Source: Clostridiales bacterium (GTDB taxonomy: Bacteria; Bacillota; Clostridia; Lachnospirales; Lachnospiraceae). From it: a stretch of DNA of 64,000 bases. The stretch is from the NCBI GenBank assembly GCA_012519695.1, contig JAAYPT010000080.1, forward strand, positions 1 to 64,000. Direction: 5' to 3'. Shown one piece after another: positions 1 to 8,497 of the stretch. The translations under genes were made by a program, and so were the position numbers. A model generated the notes under the pieces. The model was given only the letters and a program-made list of their open reading frames with translations, was not told where the DNA came from and searched no databases. Within the stretch, counting starts at the first letter, position 1. Every line of letters starts with the position of its first letter.

Positions 1-123
1 CAATAGGAAATTGCGTCCTATTGTATAAAAAACGCTCCGCTAAGGAAGCACTCCTCGCGGAGAAGAAATTAGTCGTAAACGACACCGCTCGGGCGCGAAA
101 GAGTCCGACAAGCGGACTCTTTG
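1..123 (+). repeat. Dispersed intergenic repeat, copy A (full length, cut by window edge)
   Basis: A non-coding element with three self-complementary parts. Arms CAATAGGA (1-8) and TCCTATTG (16-23) flank a 7-nt loop. GTCG-TAAA-CGAC lies at 72-83. AAAGAGTCCG (98-107) and CGGACTCTTT (113-122) form a perfect 10-bp stem. The same order of parts recurs on the minus strand at 57710-57840 (copy B), and the head alone at 21079-21126 (copy C). The element may start just left of base 1. It carries no open frame. It could be a REP- or MITE-like element or a structured RNA; its function is unknown. Confidence 0.85.
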
Positions 124-134
124 TTCTATCATAG

Positions 135-192
135 GCAATTAGCCATAAGGAACACCGCTCAGGCACGAAAGAGTCCGGCAAGTGACTCTTTT
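135..192 (+). repeat. Partial second copy of the dispersed repeat (3' half, copy A2)
   Basis: This stretch repeats the second half of copy A in tandem, with matching AATTAG, ACACCGCTC and GAAAGAGTCCG blocks. Its terminal stem is AAAGAGTC (168-175) with GACTCTTT (184-191). It lacks the CAATAGGA head. On the minus strand the same hairpin lies 8 bases beyond the stop codon of the HAD phosphatase gene and may act as its weak transcription terminator. Confidence 0.75.
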
Positions 193-193
193 C
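166..193 (-). terminator. Putative repeat-derived terminator of the HAD gene
   Basis: Read on the minus strand, AAAGAGTC, an 8-nt loop and GACTCTTT follow the HAD stop codon. The U-tract is only TTT then C, so termination would be weak. The hairpin belongs to repeat copy A2, which suggests the repeat supplies the 3' end of this operon. Confidence 0.4.
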
Positions 194-199
194 ATAATA

Positions 200-1024
200 T
201 TAATTCAAGATAAACTTTTCAATTACTTCTGCTACTGCGCCATGACGGTAATCATGTTCTGTAATGTAATCTGCCACTTGTTTTAACTCTTGCATACCAT
301 TTTTTACAGCTACTCCGACGTTTGCTTTTTGAATCATGGAGATATCATTTCTGGCATCTCCTACCGCCACTGTGTTTTCTATTGGTATATTTAAAAATTC
401 TGCCAGGTACTGCACACCCATTCCTTTATTAACATCTTTTGGACAAAATTCTAAATATTCATCATTGGAAATAAAACAGTTGCAATATCTTTCCATGTGT
501 GGATATTTGTTTTGCAATTTTTCTCTAAATTCCTGTAAAACATTGATTCCATCCACACTAATAGCTACTACTTTGTTCGGTTCCTTTTCCAAACAGTAAA
601 AAACATCGGGAACTAACTTATATTCCATTTTAGTCCACTGCAAATAGAATTCAAGTTCTTCGGTATGCGCCTGGGTCAAAATATGATTGTTCTGATACGT
701 TTGAACATAAATACTTTCTTTATCTGCTTCGTCAAAAATCTCTCTTACTACTTCTAACGGAAGTGTACGTTCCATTAAAATACGGTCTGCCGCACAATCA
801 TAAATAACTGCACCGTTGAATGCCGCCATATAGCATCCCGGCATAGTTAAACCCAAGTCTTTTATCACATTTCTCCCAACTACAATGGGCTTTCCTGTCA
901 CTGCCACAAAGTAGTGTCCCGCCTCTAGCATTTTTACAATGGCATCGCGGTTCTCCTTAGAAATTGTTTTATCCGGATTAACTAATGTATCATCTACATC
1001 AGAAAACAAAATCTTACTGTTCAC
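200..1024 (-). CDS. Cof-type HAD-IIB family phosphatase
   Basis: Predicted cytosolic haloacid-dehalogenase hydrolase of the Cof subfamily, about 274 residues. Family members dephosphorylate sugar phosphates, flavin mononucleotide and similar small substrates; the substrate here is unknown. Motif I FSDVDDTLV near the N-terminus gives the nucleophile and acid/base Asp pair. The motif II region reads AVTGK, and motif IV GDARNDISM is intact. An upstream in-frame ATG (1042) has AAGGA almost touching it. GTG at 1024 has AGAGGGG 8 bases upstream and starts right before the conserved domain, so GTG is preferred. It is the last gene of the pheA-to-HAD cluster, 43 bases after ppk1 if GTG is used. The family call is firm; the start is fairly sure. 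Confidence 0.88.
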   Translation of the reverse strand: MNSKILFSDVDDTLVNPDKTISKENRDAIVKMLEAGHYFVAVTGKPIVVGRNVIKDLGLTMPGCYMAAFNGAVIYDCAADRILMERTLPLEVVREIFDEADKESIYVQTYQNNHILTQAHTEELEFYLQWTKMEYKLVPDVFYCLEKEPNKVVAISVDGINVLQEFREKLQNKYPHMERYCNCFISNDEYLEFCPKDVNKGMGVQYLAEFLNIPIENTVAVGDARNDISMIQKANVGVAVKNGMQELKQVADYITEHDYRHGAVAEVIEKFILN

Positions 1025-1067
1025 TTTTTCTACCCCTCTCATTTCCTTTTTCTTTGGTTTTTATATT

Positions 1068-3194
1068 TTATTCTATCGGTTCCGCCGGTATAAACACTCT
1101 TTCCTGATAAATATTTTTCTGCTTTGGAATCGCCTTTTTCGCTTCTTTACAGAATTGTTCCTGAGAATTTACCAAACGCTTACCTCTTTTATCTATTTTA
1201 GCATATTCACCATCACTTTGCAAAACATGAGCTTTGGTATTATCTTCTAACTGAGTATTTAAAATGTGCTTAATTTCTTCCATCAAGCGTTCATTTTCCA
1301 CCGGGAAAAGTATTTCAACTCTACGGTCTAAGTTACGAGGCATCCAGTCTGCACTTCCCATATAGATTTCTTCCTGTCCATCATTGTGGAAATAGAAAAT
1401 TCTACTATGTTCCAAGAAATTTCCTACAATGGATTTTACTGAAATATTCTCGCTGATTCCCGGTATTCCAACTCGCAGGCAGCAAATTCCTCGTACCACC
1501 AATTCGATTTTTACTCCGGCCGCAGAAGCTTCGTATAATGCTGCAATAATTTCTCTATCACATAAGGAATTCATTTTTGCCTTGATAAATGCCTCTTTTC
1601 CTGCCTGTGCATACTTTGTTTCACGCTTTATCAACTTTAAGAACTTCTTTCTCAGCCAGATTGGGGCTAATACCAATTTATTCCAGCTCAGTGGTTCCGA
1701 ATATCCTGATAACATATTAAATACGGCTGTAGCATCTTCGCCAATTGCTTCCGAGCAGGTAAACATTCCTAAGTCTGTATACAGTTTTGCTGTAGAATCA
1801 TTATAATTTCCCGTTCCTAAATGTACATATCTGCGAATGCCATCTTCTTCCCGACGTACTACCAACGCGATTTTGCTATGGGTTTTAAGTCCCACTAATC
1901 CATAGATTACATGGCATCCTGCCTTTTCCAGCTTCTTTGCCCATACAATATTATTTTCCTCATCAAATCTTGCCTTTAACTCTACCAGTACGGAAACCTG
2001 TTTTCCATTTTCTGCTGCCTGAGCCAAAGATGCAATAATCGGTGAGTTACCGCTAACTCGATATAAGGTCTGTTTAATTGCAAGTACATTCGGATCAACT
2101 GATGCCTGTCTGATAAAATCTACCACCGGATCAAACGTCTGGTAAGGATGATGCAGTAAAATATCTCCTTTACGAATTTCTTCGAAAATATCTTCTCCCG
2201 GTACAATCTGCGGTACACGCTGTGGTTTATATGGAGGATAACGTAATTCGTCGCAATCTTCCAATCCATACATTTTCATTAAAAATGTTAAGTCCAGTGG
2301 ACCTCCGATTTTATAGATTGCCTCCTGTTGAATATGCAGTTCTTCTTTTAATATATTAAGCAGACGCTTATCAATTCCATCTTCTACTTCCAAACGAATA
2401 ACTTCGCCCCATTGACGTTTTCGAAGCTGTTTTTGAATCTCCTGCAATAAATCTTCTGCCTCGTCCTCGTCAATACTTAAGTCTGCATTTCTCATAATAC
2501 GATATGGATAAGCACATAAAACATCATAATTCAAAAACAGTTGATTGATATTTCGCTCAATTATCTGCTCCAGTAAAATAAAACTACGCATCCCTTCCTT
2601 TCCCGCCGGAATCTGAATAATTCTGGAGAGCACGGAAGGCACCTGTACGGTAGCAAATTCTACTTCTCCTTTTACATCACCTTTCTTAGAAAGTAATGCT
2701 GCTATATTCAATGTCTTATTACGAATAAGCGGAAATGGTCTGGACGCATCTACTGCCATTGGTGTTAATACCGGATACACATTTTCTTCAAAATATCGGT
2801 CTACATACTCGCCCTGCTTTTTGGTTAAATTTTCAAACTGGTCGATAATCTCAATTCCATTTGTTTTCATCAATGGAACCAAGGAACGGTTATAGGTGGA
2901 ATACTGTGTCTCCACTAATGCTCTTGTGTCCTTATTAATTGCCTCCAACTGCTCTGTTGCAGTCATTCCGGCAATATCCCTTTTCTTATATCCTGCATGA
3001 ACCATATCCTTTAATGATGCTACACGCACCATAAAGAATTCATCTAAATTTGAAGATGTAATACTAACAAACTTCAAACGTTCCAGTAAGGGAATTGACT
3101 TATCTCTTGCTTCATTTAATACACGCCCGTTAAATTTCAGCCAGCTTAATTCCCGGTTTTCATAATATTCCGGTTTTAAATAGTCTTTTTCCAT
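1068..3194 (-). CDS. ppk1: Polyphosphate kinase 1
   Basis: Reversibly transfers the gamma phosphate of ATP onto inorganic polyphosphate. The 708-residue length suits the family. The protein has the N-terminal domain (ENRELSWLKFNGRVLNEA), a head domain, and two C-terminal phospholipase-D-like domains. The autophosphorylated histidine corresponds to THSKIALVVRR and the second conserved histidine to EHSRIFYF. HLGTGNYN and GSADWMPRNLDRRVE are further signature segments. It lies 12 bases downstream of a Ppx/GppA-type exopolyphosphatase gene, so synthesis and degradation of polyphosphate are co-encoded. The start ATG is preceded by GGGAGGTGTC. Confidence 0.97.
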   Translation of the reverse strand: MEKDYLKPEYYENRELSWLKFNGRVLNEARDKSIPLLERLKFVSITSSNLDEFFMVRVASLKDMVHAGYKKRDIAGMTATEQLEAINKDTRALVETQYSTYNRSLVPLMKTNGIEIIDQFENLTKKQGEYVDRYFEENVYPVLTPMAVDASRPFPLIRNKTLNIAALLSKKGDVKGEVEFATVQVPSVLSRIIQIPAGKEGMRSFILLEQIIERNINQLFLNYDVLCAYPYRIMRNADLSIDEDEAEDLLQEIQKQLRKRQWGEVIRLEVEDGIDKRLLNILKEELHIQQEAIYKIGGPLDLTFLMKMYGLEDCDELRYPPYKPQRVPQIVPGEDIFEEIRKGDILLHHPYQTFDPVVDFIRQASVDPNVLAIKQTLYRVSGNSPIIASLAQAAENGKQVSVLVELKARFDEENNIVWAKKLEKAGCHVIYGLVGLKTHSKIALVVRREEDGIRRYVHLGTGNYNDSTAKLYTDLGMFTCSEAIGEDATAVFNMLSGYSEPLSWNKLVLAPIWLRKKFLKLIKRETKYAQAGKEAFIKAKMNSLCDREIIAALYEASAAGVKIELVVRGICCLRVGIPGISENISVKSIVGNFLEHSRIFYFHNDGQEEIYMGSADWMPRNLDRRVEILFPVENERLMEEIKHILNTQLEDNTKAHVLQSDGEYAKIDKRGKRLVNSQEQFCKEAKKAIPKQKNIYQERVFIPAEPIE

Positions 3195-3206
3195 AATGAC
3201 ACCTCC

Positions 3207-4742
3207 CTATTGAAAAACTCTCTTTTCTTTTATCGTTGGTTTTACACTGAAAATCTCTTCAAAAGAATCTGCATATGTAGAAAATAGTCCCTTTTCTAAC
3301 ACAATACTTTCCATGGTTTCTACGGTAATCACCAATTCTTTTTCCCGTAATGTAGCCCTTACATTTTTAAATTTCTGTTTATGACTTCGATCCATTGCAT
3401 TGGAAATTTTCAAAATAGCTGCCAGCTTTGCCACTATCATATAACTTTCCTGATCCATTTTATCCATCATTTGTTCGTAAGGAGGTAATGGATGGGAATT
3501 GTATTTTACTGTACTAGCCACAATTTCCCGTTCCAAATGAGTCATACCTATAATTTCTGAAGCCATAATAATCTGATAGGAGCATTCTGACTGATTGACT
3601 AGGCTAATGTATCTTCCACAATCATGAAGCATTGCTGCCGCTTGCATTAGAAGTCGTTCTCTCTCCTTCATACCATGCACTTTCTTCATCGCATCGAAAA
3701 TTGTTAAGGACATATTTACAACTGCCTCTGTATGTTTGGAATATCCACGATAACGTTCTGCTAAATTCCTTGTAGCAGAAAGAATATCATCCTCGAAATC
3801 ATGTTCAAAACGAATCATTTTATGTTTTTCGGCATAGTCATATGCAATTCCATCACTTATATTTAGTCCCGGCACCCAGATATATGGTGCACCCATTTCT
3901 TCTATCAGTCGCTTATATAAAACTACTGACGGTAAAATCAACTGATCATGCTCATTGGTAAGATTTAGTTCCTTTGCAATTTCTTCCGGAGACTTTTTGC
4001 TTAACTTATTCAGTAACTTTACGAAACGCTCTGTCTCAATACTTCCGTCCGGCTCTCTTTTGGAAACTCCTTTTACAATTTCACCAATATAATCTCCCAT
4101 CATAATGACATATTTAATGTCCTTTTTGGGTAAGTATAGTCGTTTAAAGATATCTAATTCTTTGTCAATTAACTCCTGTATTTGATTTTCATAATGTGAT
4201 ACCAAGTTTTCAATTCCGGAAAGTTTTTCACGAATACGCATAATTCCCAATACAATATGCTGTGTTGTAATCGCACTTCCCTGCCAGAACAATGTAGCCT
4301 GCATACTTCCACCGCCTACATCTACTACAGCCGCTCCCTTTTGAATCATTTCTTCAAATTCAGGCATTGCAGCAAGTGACTTATAGCCCATAAAACGATG
4401 TTCTGAATTGCTCAGTACAGTTACTTTTATTTTTGTCCGAAGACGAATTTGATCTAAAATGAACAATTCATTACTTACATCATGCAACATATTTCCTGCA
4501 TAAGCTGCATAGGCATCTACTTTATATCCGTCCATAATTGTATGGAATTCTTTTAGCACATCACAAAGTTCTTCTACCAGTTCATATCCTATAATTCCCT
4601 TTGTATATGCATCTCTACCTAATTCCACTCTGCTTCTCACATAATCAACAGGGCGGATTTTCTTTCGGGCAGAAATTTCAAATATTTTTAAACCCACTTC
4701 ATAAGAACCAATGTAAATTGCTGCAAATGTTGTAATTTTCAT
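3207..4742 (-). CDS. Ppx/GppA phosphatase with HD domain (exopolyphosphatase-like)
   Basis: A 511-residue protein with an N-terminal actin-like Ppx/GppA region (about 1-300) and a C-terminal HD region (about 320-500, AAAMLHDCGRYIS). The family hydrolyses polyphosphate ends or pppGpp. The second phosphate loop VVDVGGGSMQAT is intact, and an Arg/Glu-rich segment follows NSEHRF. The first phosphate loop is unusual: it reads AAIYIGSYEVGL where AxIDxGS is typical, so the usual Asp is Tyr. Activity may differ from classical Ppx. It lies 12 bases upstream of ppk1 and 30 bases downstream of the DUF815 gene, in an apparent operon. Family call firm; exact substrate inferred from the ppk1 neighbour. Confidence 0.88.
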   Translation of the reverse strand: MKITTFAAIYIGSYEVGLKIFEISARKKIRPVDYVRSRVELGRDAYTKGIIGYELVEELCDVLKEFHTIMDGYKVDAYAAYAGNMLHDVSNELFILDQIRLRTKIKVTVLSNSEHRFMGYKSLAAMPEFEEMIQKGAAVVDVGGGSMQATLFWQGSAITTQHIVLGIMRIREKLSGIENLVSHYENQIQELIDKELDIFKRLYLPKKDIKYVIMMGDYIGEIVKGVSKREPDGSIETERFVKLLNKLSKKSPEEIAKELNLTNEHDQLILPSVVLYKRLIEEMGAPYIWVPGLNISDGIAYDYAEKHKMIRFEHDFEDDILSATRNLAERYRGYSKHTEAVVNMSLTIFDAMKKVHGMKERERLLMQAAAMLHDCGRYISLVNQSECSYQIIMASEIIGMTHLEREIVASTVKYNSHPLPPYEQMMDKMDQESYMIVAKLAAILKISNAMDRSHKQKFKNVRATLREKELVITVETMESIVLEKGLFSTYADSFEEIFSVKPTIKEKRVFQ

Positions 4743-4772
4743 TACTTCTTCCTTTCTCTTGGTATTGCAAAA

Positions 4773-6065
4773 TTATTGTTTGCCTAGTAAATAATTGATA
4801 AACTGTTGTGCTGTTCTTCCGGACAATCCTCCATGACTTAATTCCCATTTATTTGCTTCTGCCAAAAGCTCTTCTTCCGGCATTTGTACCTGATACTTTT
4901 CAGCCAATGTCTTTACAATGTTTTGGAATTCTTTTTTGTCCGGTGCTCCGAAGTAAATTGTAACACCGAATCTTGCCACTAAGGACAGCTTTTCTTGTAC
5001 CGTATCGTTGGTATGTAAATCATTATTTCGTTCTTCTTTATCTTTAAAGGTTTCTCGAATCAAATGACGTCTGTTAGAGGTTGCATAAATCAATACATTG
5101 TCTGGTTTCTTTTCCAATCCTCCCTCAATGACAGCCTTCAAATACTTATACTCAATTTCAAATTCTTCAAAAGACAAATCATCCATATATATGATAAACT
5201 TATAATTTCGATTCTTAATCTGTGCAATCACAGAATTCAAATCCTGAAACTGATGCTTATAAACTTCTATCATACGAAGTCCTTTATCATAATACTGATT
5301 GATAATGGCTTTGATACTGGTGGATTTTCCTGTTCCTGCATCACCAAACATCAGACAGTTATTTGCCTGCTTTCCCTGTACAAACGCTTCTGTATTATCA
5401 ATCAATTTCTGTTTTGCAATTTCATATCCCACTAAATCATCCAAATGTACATGAGCAATATTGGTAATTGGTACAATTTTTGCCTCCTGTTCGCCATGTT
5501 CAATTCGGAATGCCTTATGCAATCCCAGTTTTCCTACCCCGAAATCCTTGTAAAAATCTGTTACCGCATCTTTAAATTCTTCTGCACTTTCTGTTTCTTC
5601 CAAACGTCTAGTTAAATTACAGATACGATCACGAATTCGATGATTGAAAATTTTTCCTGTTCCTTCTGTTCTGGTATAATTTTCTAATATTGGCATACAC
5701 TCTGTTCCAAGAACAGCCTCTACCTGATTCAAATCAAATTCAAATAATTCTCGAAAAATACTAAAATCATGTAATGCAAGCTGGTTAATGCTGCCCTCTA
5801 TCTTTCCTTTAATTTCACAAGCCTTACTATAAGCATTTTCATTGTTTACCAATAAATATGTCAGATAGTTATGCCAAAGATTTCCTTCAAATCCATGACT
5901 TGCAGCTAATTCAATCAATTCGTGAAAACATTCATACCAGAGTGCTCTTACATCCTCTGTATTGTAGTAGTCGTTTTCAAAGTTTTCTATTACCCATGCA
6001 ACATCATAAAATACTTCTTCCTGGTCAAATTCTTTGTATAAAATCAAATCCTTTGTACTTTTCAT
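4773..6065 (-). CDS. DUF815 family AAA+ ATPase
   Basis: A 430-residue P-loop ATPase of the DUF815 family, whose role is not well known. The N-terminal 200 residues look helical and lack a known motif. The ATPase core has Walker A GDAGTGKST (about residue 243) and Walker B FIIYMDDLSFE, then an arginine-containing segment YATSNRRHL. There is no signal peptide or membrane segment, so it is cytosolic. It follows pheA by 13 bases and precedes the exopolyphosphatase-like gene by 30 bases, suggesting co-transcription with the polyphosphate genes. The family assignment is good; any link to polyphosphate is inference from position. Confidence 0.85.
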   Translation of the reverse strand: MKSTKDLILYKEFDQEEVFYDVAWVIENFENDYYNTEDVRALWYECFHELIELAASHGFEGNLWHNYLTYLLVNNENAYSKACEIKGKIEGSINQLALHDFSIFRELFEFDLNQVEAVLGTECMPILENYTRTEGTGKIFNHRIRDRICNLTRRLEETESAEEFKDAVTDFYKDFGVGKLGLHKAFRIEHGEQEAKIVPITNIAHVHLDDLVGYEIAKQKLIDNTEAFVQGKQANNCLMFGDAGTGKSTSIKAIINQYYDKGLRMIEVYKHQFQDLNSVIAQIKNRNYKFIIYMDDLSFEEFEIEYKYLKAVIEGGLEKKPDNVLIYATSNRRHLIRETFKDKEERNNDLHTNDTVQEKLSLVARFGVTIYFGAPDKKEFQNIVKTLAEKYQVQMPEEELLAEANKWELSHGGLSGRTAQQFINYLLGKQ

Positions 6066-6078
6066 TTTCTTACCTCTT

Positions 6079-7209
6079 TTAATAATTTCCTAATATTTTT
6101 ACGGCACTTGCCTCTTCACTTAATCCCTTTAATGCATTCTGTACTGCTCCATCCGTAAGCTTTCCTTCAAATTCTACAAAGAATCGATATTCAAAGCTCT
6201 TATCTTTAATTGGTCGTGATTCAATTTTTACCATATTAATATTATTAAAAATAAAATGGGATAACATGCGGTATAAGGAACCACTTTCATGTGGAATTTC
6301 AAAACAAATACTTATTTTTTTTGCCTCTTTGGTGTATACCTTCTTAGCAGTTACTATAATAAATCTGGTACTGTTATCTGCACTGTAATTAATATGCTCT
6401 TTTAAAATTTTAAGACCATATAATTCTGCATTGATAGGACTTGCAATCGCCGCCTGATTCTTCTTGCCTTCCATGCTTACTTTTTTCGCTGATACCGCAT
6501 TATTGGCTAATCTGATTTGCTCCCAATCCCTGTGCTCATTTAAGAAGTCTACACTTTGCAAAAAAGATTGTGGATGAGAATATACACAGGTAATATCTGA
6601 GATTTCTGCACCCGGTACTCCTAATAAAGCATGTTCAATTTTAATGGTCTGCTCTGCCACAATGTAATTATCATATTCTACTAGTAAATCATAGTTTTCA
6701 CTTACAATTCCTGCTGAAGAATTTTCTATGGGCAACACCGCATAATCTGCCTGGCCATTCTTAATTGCCTCCATGGCATCGCGCCAGGTATCTACATGAA
6801 AATTATCTGCATTTTTTCCAAAATAAGCCTGCATTGCAAGCTGACTATATGCACCTTCTACGCCCTGATAAACAATTTTGGCATTTTCAAATGGAAGCTT
6901 ATCCACTAATTCAAATTCGATTTTTTCTCCTAACCCCTGACTAACCAGAAGCTGATATTGGCGTTTACGGCTCATAGACATAATCTGTTCAAATAATTCC
7001 CGCACACCGTAGCGATTCTTTTCATCCTTTACCTGTGCTTCTGCTTTGTCTAATTTTTCCTTTTCACGCTGTTTGTCCAATACTTGTTTTCCGGTGGAAA
7101 TCTTATATTCTGCCACTTCTGTAGTCAATCCCATTCGTTTTTCATATAACTCGATAATCTGACTATCTATATCATCAATTTCTTCTCTGATTTTTATTAA
7201 ATCTTTCAA
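6079..7209 (-). CDS. pheA: Bifunctional chorismate mutase / prephenate dehydratase
   Basis: Converts chorismate to prephenate and then phenylpyruvate in phenylalanine synthesis. Three domains are visible in 376 residues. The chorismate mutase helix bundle is about 1-90 (IREEIDDIDSQIIELYEKR). Prephenate dehydratase is about 110-290 (ENSSAGIVSENYDLL; STRFIIV contains the conserved Thr-Arg-Phe). The ACT domain is about 296-370, with HESGSLYRML and ESRPIKDKSFEYRF for phenylalanine feedback binding. The start codon is TTG, with AAGGATG about 7 bases upstream. It heads the operon that runs to the HAD gene, behind a promoter at 7239-7267. The leader is only some 25 bases, so there is no room for a T-box. 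Confidence 0.96.
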   Translation of the reverse strand: MKDLIKIREEIDDIDSQIIELYEKRMGLTTEVAEYKISTGKQVLDKQREKEKLDKAEAQVKDEKNRYGVRELFEQIMSMSRKRQYQLLVSQGLGEKIEFELVDKLPFENAKIVYQGVEGAYSQLAMQAYFGKNADNFHVDTWRDAMEAIKNGQADYAVLPIENSSAGIVSENYDLLVEYDNYIVAEQTIKIEHALLGVPGAEISDITCVYSHPQSFLQSVDFLNEHRDWEQIRLANNAVSAKKVSMEGKKNQAAIASPINAELYGLKILKEHINYSADNSTRFIIVTAKKVYTKEAKKISICFEIPHESGSLYRMLSHFIFNNINMVKIESRPIKDKSFEYRFFVEFEGKLTDGAVQNALKGLSEEASAVKILGNY

Positions 7210-7238
7210 TACGTCACATCCTTAAAGTGTTTTTTATT

Positions 7239-7267
7239 ATCATATAACAACTATGACGGAAAGGCAA
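7239..7267 (-). promoter_or_regulatory. Sigma-A-type promoter of pheA operon
   Basis: On the minus strand TTGCCT (7262-7267), a 17-bp spacer and TATGAT (7239-7244) match a housekeeping promoter. It diverges from the promoter of the DUF5050 gene about 60 bp away. Predicted start of transcription is near 7232. Confidence 0.65.
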
Positions 7268-7325
7268 GTTTTACGCTTGATTTTACATTGTTTTTACTTT
7301 GTTTTTTTATTTACCCAATTTCATA

Positions 7326-7354
7326 TTGCATGTTTCTTTTTTAATCTATATAAT
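7326..7354 (+). promoter_or_regulatory. Sigma-A-type promoter of the DUF5050 gene
   Basis: TTGCAT (7326-7331), a 17-bp spacer and a perfect TATAAT (7349-7354) lie 35 bp upstream of the TTG start at 7389. This is the only plus-strand promoter paired with a gene in the window. Confidence 0.7.
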
Positions 7355-7388
7355 ATTTATATCAATTATTATGAAAGAGGGGGATTTT

Positions 7389-8426
7389 TTGAAAAAATCA
7401 ACAAAACGTTTTATCCTAATAGCAATTATTGTGATTCTTGCAATTATTGTTATTTCTGTTTTTTCTTATCTTAAAAACCGTACACACTTTAATAATGCAG
7501 ATGTTTCTGGAAATATCGGTGGAAATTACTACAATTCTGGTCTATTTTGTGAACATAATGATACGGTATACTTTGCAAATCCTTATGACGACTATGCTCT
7601 TTATAAAATGACTCCACAAGGAACCAATGCAGAGAAATTAAGCTCGGATAAAGTATCTTTTATCAATGCTGATAACCATTACATCTATTATGTTCGTGAC
7701 AATATATCAAAATCACATTCCGGGTCCTCTTTAGGATTTATTCAGCAGGCTTCTAATGGCTTATGCAGAATCAATCACAATGGCAAGGATACACTTCTTT
7801 TAGATGCAGACCCATCCCTTTATGCTGCTTTATCCGGAAACTACATTTATTATATTCATTATGATAAGGAAACAGCTTCTACACTTTATAAAGTAAAAAT
7901 TGATGCTACGGAAAAACAGAAAGTAGATGCTTCTCCGCTTCTACTTTCTCCAGCAGCAAATGGAACACTCTGTTACAACGGAGTATCCGGAAACCACAAT
8001 ATATGGTCATTTAATGCTTCAAATGATGGCTCTTCTCTCCTTTATGAAGGAAATTGTTGGAATCCAATTGATGATGGTTCTTACATTTATTTTATGGACT
8101 GTGAAAACGATTATCACCTAACTCGTATTGCTAAAAACGGACAAGAGAAAACAGACCTTTCTCAATGCCGCGTGGATTGCTATAATGTCTATGGAGATTA
8201 TGTCTATTATGAAAAAAATGACATTAACAATGACATTCATATGTTTTGTCGGAAATCCTTATCCCCTTCTGGGGAAGAAGAAGTGATTGCTGATGGAGTT
8301 TTTTGTGACATTAACATCACCTCTAATTATGTATACTTCCGAAACTTTAATAATCAGGATGAATTTTTCCAAACACCTACTACCGGTGCCATTGATGTCG
8401 AGCCATTTTCTTTTGAAACAAAATAA
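7389..8426 (+). CDS. Membrane-anchored DUF5050 (beta-propeller-like) protein
   Basis: A predicted 345-residue surface protein and the only plus-strand gene in the window. A basic N-terminus (MKKSTKRF) and one membrane segment (about 8-27, LIAIIVILAIIVISVFSYL) form an uncleaved signal anchor; no lipobox Cys is visible. The rest is an outward domain with repeated blocks of about 40-50 residues of the type 'YIYYVRD...LCRINHNGKD', each with aromatic-rich strands (IYYIHYD, IYFMDCE, VYYEKND, VYFRNFN). This is the pattern of DUF5050 six-bladed propellers. TTG at 7389 is chosen because GAGGGGG lies 5 bases upstream; ATG at 7371 lacks a good site. Function is unknown; ligand or sugar binding at the surface is possible. 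Confidence 0.8.
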   Translation: MKKSTKRFILIAIIVILAIIVISVFSYLKNRTHFNNADVSGNIGGNYYNSGLFCEHNDTVYFANPYDDYALYKMTPQGTNAEKLSSDKVSFINADNHYIYYVRDNISKSHSGSSLGFIQQASNGLCRINHNGKDTLLLDADPSLYAALSGNYIYYIHYDKETASTLYKVKIDATEKQKVDASPLLLSPAANGTLCYNGVSGNHNIWSFNASNDGSSLLYEGNCWNPIDDGSYIYFMDCENDYHLTRIAKNGQEKTDLSQCRVDCYNVYGDYVYYEKNDINNDIHMFCRKSLSPSGEEEVIADGVFCDINITSNYVYFRNFNNQDEFFQTPTTGAIDVEPFSFETK

Positions 8427-8440
8427 GCATTATAAAGCCA

Positions 8441-8479
8441 AACAGGAACCAAAGATTTTTTCTTTGATTCCTGTTTTTT
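8441..8479 (+). terminator. Intrinsic terminator between the DUF5050 gene and polC
   Basis: Arms AACAGGAACCAAAGA and TCTTTGATTCCTGTT pair with one mismatch and are followed by TTTTTT on the plus strand. It ends the plus-strand gene. It also lies 19 bases beyond the polC stop on the other strand, where the U-tract is poor, so it may act only partly in that direction. Confidence 0.85.
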
Positions 8480-8497
8480 ATCTGTTTCATTATCTGT

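Noticed and set aside
1-199. tRNA, small known ncRNA or insertion sequence in the left end
   Set aside because: No cloverleaf, transposase frame or target duplication is seen; the sequence is explained by the repeat family.
7210-7238. T-box or other riboswitch before pheA
   Set aside because: The leader from the predicted start site is only about 25 bases, too short for a T-box.
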